A program made the position numbers and the translations under genes. The notes under the pieces were generated by a model. That model was not told where the DNA came from. It searched no databases and saw nothing but the letters and a program-made list of their open reading frames with translations. Shown here piece by piece: positions 35,874 through 45,455 of a stretch of DNA of 64,000 bases; within the stretch, counting starts at the first letter, position 1, and each line of letters begins with the position of its first letter. The stretch lies in assembly GCA_965205235.1 (NCBI GenBank), contig CBDBGD010000003.1:1-64000 (forward strand), in the 5' to 3' direction. Source of the stretch: CBDBGD01 sp965205235. GTDB taxonomy: Bacteria; Chloroflexota; Dehalococcoidia; Lucifugimonadales; UBA1127.

Positions 35874-37112
35874 TCAACCCCTGTTTGGCGGTCTCGGCGG
35901 AGCGGGCGGCCAGTCGAAGAGTCGCTCTTCGACGGCCTCCACAGCCTCTCGGACCAAGGCCTCGACGTCGAGGGAGGCCTCCAGGGCCTCAACCTCCTCG
36001 ACGCTGCTGCGGGTCACCGGGTGCCTGGGGACGAAGAGGGAGCAGCAGTCCTCGTCGGGGATGATGGAGGTGGCGTAGGTGTCGAGGGCGACGGCCTGGG
36101 CTACGATGGCGGCCTTGTCGAGGCCGACGAGGGGACGGAGCACGAGCAGCCGGTCGGCGGCGGCGCCGATGGTCGCCATATTTTGAAGGGTCTGGGAGCT
36201 CACCTGGCCCAGGCTCTCTCCGGTGACCAAAGCCTCCGCCCCATCCCGCAGGGCGATGGCCTGGGCGATGCGGAACATCAGTCGCCGGTAGACCACGACG
36301 CGGTAGGCCGGGGGCACGGTGAGGATAACCCGCTGCTGGACGGGCGCGAAGGGGACGAGCAGCAGGCGCGAGCTGTACTGGTAGCGAGTCAGCATCCGTA
36401 CCAGGTCCTGGGCCTTCTCACGGGACGTACCCTCGACCAGGGGGAAGCTGTGGAAGTGGATGAAGAGGACGCGGCAGCCTCGCTCCATCATCCGGTACGC
36501 GGCCACCGGCGAGTCGATGCCGCCGGAGAGCAGGGCCGCCACCCGTCCGCCAACGCCCACGGGCATGCCGCCAGGGCCCCGGTGCTCCTCCAGGCCTACC
36601 AGGCCCTCCTTGGGGGTGACGTGGACCCGTATGTTGAGGTCCGGGCGCTCCAGGTCCACGGGGAGGCCGGTGCGCCCCTGGACGTAGGCCCCCAGCTCAC
36701 GGTTGATCTGCGGGGAGTTCAGCGGGAAGGACTTGTCCGACCGGCGGGCGGTAATGCGAAAGGAGCCGGCGGCGCGGTCCTGCAGGAGGCAGTCCAGGAG
36801 CTCACGGATGGCCTGAAGGTCGGGCGCCACACGCCAGACGCGCCCGAATCGCTCGACTCCGATCAGGTGCTCCAGCCGGTCCCGGAGCTCCGGCCAGCAG
36901 GCCGGGTCCTGCAGCGGCACCAGGGCCATCATGGGCCGGTTGAGCATTCGCCCCACGGGAAGCCCCTGCAGTATCGTCCGTAGGTTCTCACGGAGCTTTC
37001 GCACGAAGAGCGGACGGTTGCCACCCTTGAGGAGCATCTCGTGGAAGAGGCGGACCTCCACCAGGAGCTGCGCTCCCACCTCCTGGGCGCTCCGCTGGTC
37101 GACGCCGGTCAC
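35874..37112 (-). CDS. thiI: tRNA 4-thiouridine synthetase without rhodanese domain
   Basis: A 412-residue ThiI: N-terminal ferredoxin-like and THUMP regions (VEVRLFHEMLLKGGNR...), the PP-loop ALLSGGIDSPVA, and a C-terminal EDCCSLFVPRHP motif. There is no C-terminal rhodanese domain, so sulfur must be delivered directly by a cysteine desulfurase or similar partner. GTG 37112 overlaps the Nudix stop (GTGA), so translation is coupled. Confidence 0.92.
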   Translation of the reverse strand: MTGVDQRSAQEVGAQLLVEVRLFHEMLLKGGNRPLFVRKLRENLRTILQGLPVGRMLNRPMMALVPLQDPACWPELRDRLEHLIGVERFGRVWRVAPDLQAIRELLDCLLQDRAAGSFRITARRSDKSFPLNSPQINRELGAYVQGRTGLPVDLERPDLNIRVHVTPKEGLVGLEEHRGPGGMPVGVGGRVAALLSGGIDSPVAAYRMMERGCRVLFIHFHSFPLVEGTSREKAQDLVRMLTRYQYSSRLLLVPFAPVQQRVILTVPPAYRVVVYRRLMFRIAQAIALRDGAEALVTGESLGQVSSQTLQNMATIGAAADRLLVLRPLVGLDKAAIVAQAVALDTYATSIIPDEDCCSLFVPRHPVTRSSVEEVEALEASLDVEALVREAVEAVEERLFDWPPAPPRPPNRG

Positions 37113-37558
37113 GGGCGGGCCTCCGCTGAGGCGACGCCGTGGCGGGACAGGAGGAGTTGGCAGCAGAGGGAGCCTCTCCGGGCCGCCTCGGCCAAGAGGC
37201 CGGGGGGCGCCCAGCGCCAATCGACGTAGGCGGTGGCGAGGCTCGACGGCGCCAGGAGGCGGGGGCTCCGGGCAGGGTCCTGCAGCCTCGCCGTCAGGAG
37301 CGCCATCTCCAGGAGGTAGTCGGGGCGCTGCTGCGCCCCCTCGGCCGCGACCTCGCCGGGCTCGACGTCCACGCCAAGCTTGGTCTCGCCGATGCGGCAA
37401 GCGGCGTCTTCGACGGTCTCGTCGTCGCGGAGGGTGGCTGCGGGCAGACCCCAGAGGCCGGGGAGCTCGGTGTCGTCGTCGGGTCGGCGGACGGCGAGGA
37501 GCAGACCGGCGTCATCCGGGCAATGGACGACCAGGGCAACGGCGCGTTGGACAGGCAT
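37109..37558 (-). CDS. Nudix-fold protein with degenerate Nudix box
   Basis: A 149-residue protein with a Nudix fold (VALVVHCPDDAGLLLAVRR...). The box reads ELPGLWGLPAATLRDDETVEDAACRIGETKLGV; the usual R-E-x-x-E-E is R-I-G-E-T, so two catalytic Glu positions are lost. It may be inactive or regulatory. It is translationally coupled to thiI by a four-base overlap. Confidence 0.75.
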   Translation of the reverse strand: MPVQRAVALVVHCPDDAGLLLAVRRPDDDTELPGLWGLPAATLRDDETVEDAACRIGETKLGVDVEPGEVAAEGAQQRPDYLLEMALLTARLQDPARSPRLLAPSSLATAYVDWRWAPPGLLAEAARRGSLCCQLLLSRHGVASAEARP

Positions 37559-37630
37559 GGACTGACCCCCGGGAGTGACGCACGGCGGGGAGCACGGCCC
37601 CCGCCAGGGGCGGTCGCGCCGGCGAGGGCG

Positions 37631-37891
37631 CTAGCCTTCGTCCGCGTCGAGAGCGGCGGCGCGGCGGGTGAGCCGGGACTTGAGCCGGGCGGCCTTGTTC
37701 TTGTGGATGACGCCCTTGGAGGCGGCGCGGTCCATGGAGCGAAGGGCCGCGGTCACGGCCTCCTGCGCCTCCGGGCTCTTGGCTGCCATTCCGCGCTCGG
37801 CGGCCGTGCGGGCGGTGCGCAGGGCCCGACGGACACTGCGGTTGCGGGCGCCGCGGCGCTGGGATACTCGGGCTGCTCGCTCGCTGGGCAA
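37631..37891 (-). CDS. rpsT: Ribosomal protein bS20
   Basis: An 86-residue, Lys/Arg-rich helical protein: QRRGARNRSVRRALRTARTA near the N-terminus and GVIHKNKAARLKSRLTRR near the C-terminus are S20 hallmarks. The start is TTG, five bases after GAGGAGGGGG; any longer start exceeds the family length. It binds 16S rRNA in the small subunit. Confidence 0.9.
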   Translation of the reverse strand: MPSERAARVSQRRGARNRSVRRALRTARTAAERGMAAKSPEAQEAVTAALRSMDRAASKGVIHKNKAARLKSRLTRRAAALDADEG

Positions 37892-37969
37892 GGCGTCCCC
37901 CTCCTCTGGGTTGGCACTAACGTCGGGGCCATTATAGCGCACGCCGGGGGTTCGCGGGGAGCCCGTGCC

Positions 37970-40147
37970 TCAGGAGGCGGACCGGGACGGGACGTTCACC
38001 CGGGACACGTTCAGCACGCCGTGCACCCCTTCCAGCCTGGCGAAGAGCCGGCTGAGCTGGTACGTCCCCGTAGTGTAGAGCGTCAGGGTGATGACCGCCG
38101 TGCCGTCGGTGGACTCCCTGGAGGCCACGGCCCCCATGTTGACCTTCTCCGCGGAGACCAGGGAGGAGACGTCCCGCAGCAGCCCCACACGGTCCAGGCC
38201 GTGGATCTCCACCCGGACGGCGTAGACCTGCTGGGAGGGGCCCCAGGTGACCGGGACCAGGCGTTCCTTCTCGTCCTCGTTGCGGACGTTGGCGCAGTCC
38301 TGGCGGTGGACGGTCACGCCGCGGTTGCGGGTGATGTAGCCGATGATGTTCTCTCCCGGCAGCGGGTTGCAGCAGGAGGCCGTACGCGTCAACAGGTCTC
38401 CAACGCCCAGAACGCTCACGCCCGCCGTGGCCGACCCCAGCCCAGCGCCGTTGGACGTCGACGGGACGGCCGGGGCCGGGTCCGGGACCGTCAGCCGGTG
38501 CTCCAGCTGCGCCGACGTGAGACTGCTGGTGCCCAGGGCGGCCAGGAGCTCGTCGGCGGAGTCGTATTTGAGCGTCCGGGCGATCTCCTTTTCGTCGGCG
38601 CCCCTCAACCCCAGGCGACGGAGGGTCCTCTGCAGCACCTCCCGGCCCTGGGCGACGTTGACGCTGCGCTCCTGGCGGCGGAACCAGTGGCGGATCTTCT
38701 GCCGCGCCGACGCTGTGCCGATGTAGCCCAGCGCGGGGTTGAGCCAGTCCAGGGAGGGGCCCCTGGCCTGCTTACTGGTGAGCACCTCCACCGCATCGCC
38801 GCTCTGCAGGCGCGTGTCCAGGGCCACCAGCCGCCCGTTGACCTTGGCGCCCACGCATCGATGCCCCAACTCCGTGTGGATGTGATACGCGAAGTCGATG
38901 GGTGTGGCGCCGGTGGGCAGCTCCTTGATGTCGCCCTTGGGGGTATAGACGTAGACCTGGTCCTGGAAGATGTCCGTGCGCACCGACTCCAGGAACTCCT
39001 CCGCTCCGGAGACCTCGCGCTGCCACTCCAGGAGCTGGCGCAGCCAGGACATGCGCTCGACCAAGACTGCGTCGGTGGAGCGACCCTCCTTGTAGCTCCA
39101 GTGGGCGGCGACGCCGTACTCGGCGAGGCGGTGCATCTCCCAGGTGCGGATCTGGACCTCCAGTGGGGTAGCCCCCTCGCACATGACGGCGGTGTGGAGG
39201 GACTGGTAGAGGTTCTCCTTGGGGTTGGCGATGTAGTCGTCGAACTGGCCGGGGATGGGGCGCCACAGGCTGTGGACGACGCCCAGGGCGTTGTAGCAGT
39301 CGGCCTGGGAGTCCACCAGGACGCGCAGGGCGTAGAGGTCGTAGATCTGGCCGAAGTCCTTGCCCTGCTCGGCGTACTTCCCCATCTTCTGGTAGATGCT
39401 GTAGATGCTCTTGGGCCTGCCTTTCACCTCAGCCTGGATGCCGTTCGCGGCTAGGGCCCTGCGGAGCACCTCCGCCTGCTGGGCCAGGTAGCGTTCCCTC
39501 GCCTGGCGCCCCTTGGCCAGCAGCCGGGCGATGTCCCGGTAGGTCTCCTCGTAGACGTGCCGAAAGGCCAGGTCCTCCAGCTGCCACTTGATCTCCCAGA
39601 TCCCCAGGCGATGGGCCAGGGGCGCGTAGATGTCCAGGGTCTCCTGGGCGATGGCCCGGCGTCGATGGGGGGAGTGGACGTCCAGAGTGCGCATGTTGTG
39701 GAGGCGGTCCGCCAGCTTGATGAGGACGACGCGAATGTCCTCCGCCATGGCCAGGAGCATCTTGCGAATGCTCTCGGCCCGGGCGGCATCGTCGGTGCCG
39801 GTCCTGCCGTCGGCCGGGGCCATGGCGTCCAGGCGGGCCAGCTTGGTTACACCGTCGACCAGGCGGGCCACGTCGGGCCCGAAGCGCCGGGCAAGCTCCT
39901 CGCGCGGGACGTGGCAGTCTTCGATGACGTCGTGGAGGAGGGCGGCGGCGAGGGTAGCGGCGTCCTGGCGAAGGTCGGCCAGGAAGAGGGACGTCTGGAG
40001 GGGGTGCTCGATGTAGGGGTCGCCGGAGAGCCGCTTCTGGCCCTCGTGCTTCTCGGCGGCGAATTCGAACGCGTCCTGCAGGAGCTGCGTCCTCCCCGTC
40101 GGGAGGTAGCTCCCCGCCTTTGTGAGTAGCTCTGCGAGCTCCGCCAC
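37970..40147 (-). CDS. relA: RelA/SpoT bifunctional (p)ppGpp synthetase/hydrolase
   Basis: A 725-residue long RSH protein: N-terminal HD hydrolase with ALLHDVIEDC intact, synthetase domain (YDLYALRVLV...NPKENLYQSLHT), TGS domain (VYTPKGDIKELPTGATPIDFAY) and a C-terminal ACT domain. Both activities should be present, so it acts as a Rel/SpoT-type stringent-response enzyme. GTG 40147 with TAGGAG upstream is preferred; the longer frame from 40255 lacks a site and reads as unstructured. Confidence 0.95.
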   Translation of the reverse strand: MAELAELLTKAGSYLPTGRTQLLQDAFEFAAEKHEGQKRLSGDPYIEHPLQTSLFLADLRQDAATLAAALLHDVIEDCHVPREELARRFGPDVARLVDGVTKLARLDAMAPADGRTGTDDAARAESIRKMLLAMAEDIRVVLIKLADRLHNMRTLDVHSPHRRRAIAQETLDIYAPLAHRLGIWEIKWQLEDLAFRHVYEETYRDIARLLAKGRQARERYLAQQAEVLRRALAANGIQAEVKGRPKSIYSIYQKMGKYAEQGKDFGQIYDLYALRVLVDSQADCYNALGVVHSLWRPIPGQFDDYIANPKENLYQSLHTAVMCEGATPLEVQIRTWEMHRLAEYGVAAHWSYKEGRSTDAVLVERMSWLRQLLEWQREVSGAEEFLESVRTDIFQDQVYVYTPKGDIKELPTGATPIDFAYHIHTELGHRCVGAKVNGRLVALDTRLQSGDAVEVLTSKQARGPSLDWLNPALGYIGTASARQKIRHWFRRQERSVNVAQGREVLQRTLRRLGLRGADEKEIARTLKYDSADELLAALGTSSLTSAQLEHRLTVPDPAPAVPSTSNGAGLGSATAGVSVLGVGDLLTRTASCCNPLPGENIIGYITRNRGVTVHRQDCANVRNEDEKERLVPVTWGPSQQVYAVRVEIHGLDRVGLLRDVSSLVSAEKVNMGAVASRESTDGTAVITLTLYTTGTYQLSRLFARLEGVHGVLNVSRVNVPSRSAS

Positions 40148-40271
40148 CGTGACGCTCCTAGCTAGGGCAGTATAGCCCACCGCTACGGCCCCCGCCACCC
40201 CTGAGCTTGTGGGGCGGGAACCCCCGCGGGTATGCTGGAATGTACGCATTCCCATCGAGGGAGGTCCACCC

Positions 40272-41540
40272 GTGCGCTACAGGGCCCCCCGGGGCACCCA
40301 GGACGTCCTGCCGGAGGAGCAGGCCCACTGGGACTACGTCACGGCCACGGCACGAGAGCAGGCACGGCGGTTCGGCTACGGCCGGATCGACACGCCGGTC
40401 TTCGAGCAGGCGGGCCTCTTCCAGCGCGGCGTGGGCGAGGGCACGGACATCGTCGAGAAGGAGACGTACACCTTCCCCGACCGGAGCGGGGACGAGGTGA
40501 CCCTGCGCCCGGAAGGGACCGCGTCCGTGTGCCGCGCCTACTTGGAGCACGGGATGCACAACCGGCCCCAGCCGGTGCGCGTGCACTACTTCTGCCCCAT
40601 CTTCCGCTACGAGCGCCCCCAGGCAGGCCGCCTGCGCCAGCACCACCAGTTCGGCGTGGAGGCCATTGGTGACGGCGACCCGGCGGTGGACGCGGAGGTC
40701 ATCGAGCTGGGGTGGCGCGTCACTCAGGCTCTGGGTCTGCAGGGACTGTCGCTGGCGATCAACAGCATAGGTGACCCGGCGTGCAGGCCCGCCTACCTGG
40801 AGGCGCTCAAGGCGCACTACGCCGCCTCCATGGACCGGGCCTGCCCCGACTGCAAGGTGCGCTTCCAGCGCAACCCCCTGCGGATGCTGGACTGCAAGCG
40901 AACGGACTTCGCCTGCCAGGAGCTCATCGCCGCCGCGCCGCAGATGGTGGACCGTCTCTGCGACGCCTGCGCTGCGCACTTCGCCCAAGTGCGACGGTAC
41001 CTGGAGGCGCTGGACATCCCCTACCGGGTCAGCCCGACCCTGGTGCGGGGACTCGACTACTACTCCCGCACAGTGTTCGAGATACACCCGCCGGAGGAGG
41101 GGTCGCAGAGCGCCCTGCTGGCCGGAGGCCGCTACGACGGCCTCATCGAGCTGCTTGGCGGCCGGCCGACGCCGGGAATCGGGTTCGGCTCCGGCATCGA
41201 GCGGTTCATCCTGAACGTGAAGCGCCAGGAGGCGGCAGCCCAGCCGGAGGGCGATGGCGCGGACGCCGTGGTGGTGAGCCTGGGCGACGCAGCGGCAGCC
41301 GCCGGCGTGAAACTGGCGTCGGACCTGCGGCGGCAGGGGCTGGAGGCGGTGCTGGCGCCGCAGGGGCGCAGCCTGCGCGGCCAGCTGCGCCACGCAACGG
41401 CGCTGAACGCGACCTACGCCCTGGTCCTGGGCGAAGACGAGATGGCCCGGGGCACCGTGCAGGTGAAGGAGCTGGCCACGGGGGTGCAGCGCGAGGTGCA
41501 GATCGACGCGCTGCGGTTCGTCGACGGCAAGCTGGTCTGA
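40272..41540 (+). CDS. hisS: Histidyl-tRNA synthetase
   Basis: A 422-residue class II synthetase: start VRYRAPRGTQDVLP, motif 2 FRYERPQAGRLRQHHQFGVEAIG, His-specific GLDYYSRTVFEI and LAGGRYDGLI, motif 3 GIGFGSGIER, and the C-terminal anticodon domain. GTG 40272 after GAGGGAGG fits the family length. Divergent from relA with about 120 bases between. Confidence 0.97.
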   Translation: MRYRAPRGTQDVLPEEQAHWDYVTATAREQARRFGYGRIDTPVFEQAGLFQRGVGEGTDIVEKETYTFPDRSGDEVTLRPEGTASVCRAYLEHGMHNRPQPVRVHYFCPIFRYERPQAGRLRQHHQFGVEAIGDGDPAVDAEVIELGWRVTQALGLQGLSLAINSIGDPACRPAYLEALKAHYAASMDRACPDCKVRFQRNPLRMLDCKRTDFACQELIAAAPQMVDRLCDACAAHFAQVRRYLEALDIPYRVSPTLVRGLDYYSRTVFEIHPPEEGSQSALLAGGRYDGLIELLGGRPTPGIGFGSGIERFILNVKRQEAAAQPEGDGADAVVVSLGDAAAAAGVKLASDLRRQGLEAVLAPQGRSLRGQLRHATALNATYALVLGEDEMARGTVQVKELATGVQREVQIDALRFVDGKLV

Positions 41541-41550
41541 GAGGAGCGGC

Positions 41551-41946
41551 ATGATCACACGACTGGCCAACGTCTCGGTGCTGGTGGGGGACTACGACGA
41601 GGCTATTCGCTGGTACACGGAGGTGCTGGGACTGGAGCTTCGCATGGACGGCTCCATGGGGGGCGACTACCGCTTCGTGACCGTGGGCGTCCAGGGCCAG
41701 GACGACGTCTCCATCGTGCTGCACAAGGGAGAGGTCCCGGCCGAGGGCCAGCGCGGCCTCCTCTTCCACACCGACGACTGCCGCGGGGACGTGGAGCGGC
41801 TGCGCGGCGCTGGCGTGACGGTCACGCTGGAGCCGGAGGACCAGCCCTGGGGCGTCCAGGCGGTGGTGCAGGACCCCTACGGCGCCTCGCACGTGCTGCT
41901 CCAACCCGGCCCGATGGCCCTCCAGCGCGGCAAGGTGCAGGCCTAG
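41551..41946 (+). CDS. VOC-family protein
   Basis: A 131-residue glyoxalase-fold protein: MITRLANVSVLVGDYDEAIRWYTEVLGLE, then VVQDPYGASHVLLQ at the end with the usual metal or edge residues. Ten bases after hisS, so likely cotranscribed. Substrate unknown; catechol- or toxin-related annotation would be guesswork. Confidence 0.85.
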   Translation: MITRLANVSVLVGDYDEAIRWYTEVLGLELRMDGSMGGDYRFVTVGVQGQDDVSIVLHKGEVPAEGQRGLLFHTDDCRGDVERLRGAGVTVTLEPEDQPWGVQAVVQDPYGASHVLLQPGPMALQRGKVQA

Positions 41947-41979
41947 TCCGAGCCCAGGGTGGTATACTGCCTGGGACGT

Positions 41980-42056
41980 GGGCGGTTAGCTCAGATGGTT
42001 AGAGCGTCGCGTTGACATCGCGGAGGCCGGAGGTTCAAGTCCTCCACCGCCCACCA
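41980..42056 (+). tRNA. tRNA-Val (anticodon GAC)
   Basis: Full cloverleaf: acceptor GGGCGGT/ACCGCCC, anticodon GAC at 42014-42016 in a seven-base loop, T arm with GGTTCAAGTCC. Discriminator A and CCA are encoded (42054-42056). TATACT at 41963-41968 could be its -10 element. Confidence 0.95.
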
Positions 42057-42074
42057 GGCCCGCCCCCTCTAGCG

Positions 42075-45000
42075 ATGGACATAGTGCGAGCGTTTAGGCC
42101 CCAAGCGACGGTCGGATGGGCATGCCTGCTGGCCATCCTCTCGTTGCTGTGGGCATGCCAGGACGAAGCCGGGCAAGCGTCCACGCCGCATCCGGCCACT
42201 CCAACGCCGTCCGCCACCGACGCCGCCCCGATGGCTGCCGCGCCGACGCCAACAGCGACCGGCGCCACCGTATCGACCCCCAGCCCCGCTGCTGCGCAGG
42301 TCTCCGCGCCAACTCCGACGCCGACTGCCCGAGAGGCGGCTGGCGCAGCCATTGCCGATCTGATTCCATGGTTCCGGGAAACGCCCAGCAGTTACGGCGA
42401 GGAGGCCGCCCGGCTGCTGGTGGACCTATGGCTGCTGGACGATGGCCTTGGCAAAGCGGTGACGGCACTGCCGTGGATGGTCAGGGCCCCAGTCAGTGAA
42501 GCGATGCCCACTGCCCTTGGCGCATTGAGGGACATTGCCTCTACCGAACCGGACCTGGCGAGACTCGTAGTCGGCCTCCCCTGGTTCATCGACGGATTGA
42601 GTGTCTATGAGCGTGACGCCCTGGGCGCGCTGTGGGAACTCTTGTTGGTCGACCTCGACTTTGGGAAAAGTGTGGCAAGTTTCCCCTGGTTCGCGGACGG
42701 GGTGACTGCCGGAGACTACTCCACCCTCTATTCTCTTCACGGTATTGCGCTTTCCGACCTCGAACTCGCCAGAGGCGTGATAGCCCTCCCCTGGGTTGTC
42801 GACGGATTGACCGACCATGAGCATGATACCCTAGGCGCGCTGCGAGATGTGTTGTCGGTCGACCTTGGCCTTGGGAAAAGCGTAGCGAGCCTCTCCTGGT
42901 TCACCGACGGCGCGACCGTCGGGGACTACACCACTCTCTATTCCGTGTACGATATCGCGCTTGCCGACCTCGAACTGGCCAGAGGCGTGATAGCCCTCCC
43001 CTGGTTCATGGACAGCGTGACGGTCAATGAACGTGGCGCCCTGAGCACGCTACGGGAGGTCCTGTTGGTAGACCTCGACCTTGGGAAAAGCGTGGCGAGC
43101 CTCCCCTGGTTCACCGACGGCGTGACCGTCAATGAACTCACAGCTCTATACGAATTGGCACGTCTTGCCTCCACCGACGTGCCATTGGCTATACGGGTCG
43201 CAGGCTTTCCCTGGTTCACGGACGATCTAACCGCCAATGAAAGCGACGCTCTGTCCACACTGCGCGAGTTGGCGTCGGCCGACCTTGAGACGGCGGGGTG
43301 GGTAGTGGGCTTCCCCTGGCTTGCTGACGGCGTAACCGACCACGACCTGCAATCTCTGACCGCAGCTCGCAGACTCGTATTCCTGACCGGAGATTTCACC
43401 GACTCCGACGGAGACGGGATGACCGACGCAGCGGAAACGAGGTATGGATTCGACCCCAATGACGCCTCCAGCTTCCCGAATGAACCGGAGGTGTCTTATC
43501 CCGAACGGCACCCGATTAGGGGTGCGGGCATGGACGCATATTATGAAGTGAGCCTGGACAGGATTGACTTGCGGTGGGCCGACCCGAATGACGGCACGTT
43601 CTCCCTCACGCTAAGTACGGCAGACTCCACAGAACGGAACATCTACTATGGCGGCCACCCGGCTGAATGGGCTCCGGTGGACCTCAGACGATTCAAACTG
43701 TCCGGGACGGAGACCCTGGTAGGCAGCTTCAGCAAGTATGGCCTGGACCTGAACTCTGTAGAAGAGTATTCCGAGTTCACCATAGACCTGGCCGCAATCC
43801 AGTTCCCGGAGCGCTCTGCTATAGGTAGCCCGTCCAACAGGCTGAGTTATACATTCTCAAGTAACTTCCCCGCAGAGGCTGAGAACCAGTACCGGGAGTT
43901 TCTGAGACGCGTGTTCCCAATCATGCATGGACTCCTCGGCCCTCCGGCGGAGACGCTAAACGTCTCCATTGAAGACGCGGGTAGCATCGATGTTTTTGCG
44001 GTGTTTGACGGCGGACGGACTCTGCTGACCAACGCAGAGTTTGTACCCAGGCTCATCGTCCACGAGATGGTCCACGCATGGAAAGGTCGATACAGCATTA
44101 CAAGCGACGAGAACTGGGAGTACGAGGACTCCCTGACCGGGTTCGAGGAGGGAATAGCCGAAGGAATGGCCTTTGAGATCATCCACGAGTACGTACGCAG
44201 CTACCCCAGCCACCTCGCCAGCCTTCAACTCCTTTACGATAGGCCCTTCCAATACTGGAGTTCCATGGCCACTAGCTACGACGCCATGAAGAATGTGAGG
44301 TGGACGGGAGCGGGAGACTTCTGGACACCGCCCGAGGGAGTGGTGAACCGGTACTCCATTGCAGCTACAACCGTCCAGATGATGATCAGAGAGAACCCGG
44401 ACTTCGCGAGAGCGTTCACGGCCCTATACTACGAGACGATCCGAGAGGACCCGGACTGGCGGCCCAACCGCGATGACCTGGTCGCTATGTGGGAGGTCCT
44501 GGTGCCGGAGCTGAACGGCTACCCTCTCTCGGAGTACCTCGACACTCTGCCGGTGTTCAACGGAAGAAAGCTGGACGAGGGCATCTACATCCTTGAACAC
44601 AGACGGGCCTACGGGGACGGAGGAGACCAGCAGTTCGCCGTAGCTTATGCACTTCCGGACGGCAGGCTATGGTGGGGAGTACACGAGGAAGACCTCCAGT
44701 ACATTCCCGAATGGGTACGGACGAGTTCCGCAGATGACGGCCGGAGGTACATCGACACTCAGAACTCCAGCTTCACCGTGGAAGTCTTCGACGCCTACGG
44801 AGAGGGGTACGCCGTCTACAACTTTGAGACCGTCTGGGATAGACACCCGGACGGCGCGCCAGCCGGCCTTGGGTGGTATAGCGCGGATGATCTGCACATG
44901 GAGACATTTCCTGTCGGGCTGTACAAGGAGACCGTCACCTTTGGGGACTACATCAATCATGATGAAGGCGCCAGAGAGACCTTCTATTTCTTCGGCCTGA

Positions 45001-45335
45001 AGGGCTTCAGCCAGGACAAGGAGAGGGAATACGTCATCATGATCGGCGTGGATGGCGTGCCTGAAGGCAGCGCAGAAATCGAAGTCCTCGGCAAGGCGCA
45101 CACGGCCACTATCAGCAACGGCGTAGCCATCTTCAGGTCGGCTGAGTGGCCGTTCGACATGCAGGGCCGCTTTACCATCACCATCACCAACGCCGGTGGG
45201 GAAGCCAGGACCTACTACAGAACGCTCATAGAGGCGGGCACGCTCCACGACTATTTCCAGCACCAGTTCATCATCGTCGACACCGACTTCAACGGCACGG
45301 AGGACCAGTTCGAGAGTCCCGGCGCAGACCGCTGA
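42075..45335 (+). CDS. Large lipoprotein with 35-residue repeats and a gluzincin-type zinc peptidase domain
   Basis: A 1086-residue exported lipoprotein. The signal ends in LLWAC, with Cys28 as the lipid anchor. Residues about 37-85 are a Pro/Thr/Ala linker, and about 90-425 are ten repeats of exactly 35 residues keyed on a P-W pair. DSDGDGMTDAAE (443-454) is a thrombospondin type-3-like calcium motif. HEMVH (663-667) followed by FEEGIAEG with Glu692 is an HExxH-E zinc site. The C-terminal 300 residues look beta-rich and carry no name I recognise. ATG 42075 lies after tRNA-Val. It is probably surface-exposed and proteolytic; substrate unknown. Base composition is less GC-rich than its neighbours, consistent with transfer or different selection. 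Confidence 0.75.
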   Translation: MDIVRAFRPQATVGWACLLAILSLLWACQDEAGQASTPHPATPTPSATDAAPMAAAPTPTATGATVSTPSPAAAQVSAPTPTPTAREAAGAAIADLIPWFRETPSSYGEEAARLLVDLWLLDDGLGKAVTALPWMVRAPVSEAMPTALGALRDIASTEPDLARLVVGLPWFIDGLSVYERDALGALWELLLVDLDFGKSVASFPWFADGVTAGDYSTLYSLHGIALSDLELARGVIALPWVVDGLTDHEHDTLGALRDVLSVDLGLGKSVASLSWFTDGATVGDYTTLYSVYDIALADLELARGVIALPWFMDSVTVNERGALSTLREVLLVDLDLGKSVASLPWFTDGVTVNELTALYELARLASTDVPLAIRVAGFPWFTDDLTANESDALSTLRELASADLETAGWVVGFPWLADGVTDHDLQSLTAARRLVFLTGDFTDSDGDGMTDAAETRYGFDPNDASSFPNEPEVSYPERHPIRGAGMDAYYEVSLDRIDLRWADPNDGTFSLTLSTADSTERNIYYGGHPAEWAPVDLRRFKLSGTETLVGSFSKYGLDLNSVEEYSEFTIDLAAIQFPERSAIGSPSNRLSYTFSSNFPAEAENQYREFLRRVFPIMHGLLGPPAETLNVSIEDAGSIDVFAVFDGGRTLLTNAEFVPRLIVHEMVHAWKGRYSITSDENWEYEDSLTGFEEGIAEGMAFEIIHEYVRSYPSHLASLQLLYDRPFQYWSSMATSYDAMKNVRWTGAGDFWTPPEGVVNRYSIAATTVQMMIRENPDFARAFTALYYETIREDPDWRPNRDDLVAMWEVLVPELNGYPLSEYLDTLPVFNGRKLDEGIYILEHRRAYGDGGDQQFAVAYALPDGRLWWGVHEEDLQYIPEWVRTSSADDGRRYIDTQNSSFTVEVFDAYGEGYAVYNFETVWDRHPDGAPAGLGWYSADDLHMETFPVGLYKETVTFGDYINHDEGARETFYFFGLKGFSQDKEREYVIMIGVDGVPEGSAEIEVLGKAHTATISNGVAIFRSAEWPFDMQGRFTITITNAGGEARTYYRTLIEAGTLHDYFQHQFIIVDTDFNGTEDQFESPGADR
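42330..43380 (+). repeat. Ten tandem repeats of about 105 bases in the lipoprotein gene
   Basis: The key Trp of each unit falls at residues 99, 134, 170, 205, 240, 275, 310, 345, 380 and 415, giving 35-residue spacing (36 once). Each unit has the pattern L-A/G-x-V-x-x-x-P-W-F-x-D-x-x-T...A-L-x-x-L. Internal copies share long near-identical nucleotide stretches, indicating recent duplication. Confidence 0.85.
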
Positions 45336-45455
45336 CCTCGGGCCGCCCGCCTGTACAGGACGCGACGCTCTGATGTATGCTCAGGGCTACGCCGTCGCGG
45401 AGAAATACTGCGCTGGCTGAATCCCTTACGAAACACCACACACGAGGAGGACGAC

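Noticed and set aside
42330..43380. CRISPR-like regular spacing
   Set aside because: The units are about 105 bases, code in frame for a 35-residue repeat, and have no conserved palindromic repeat with unique spacers.
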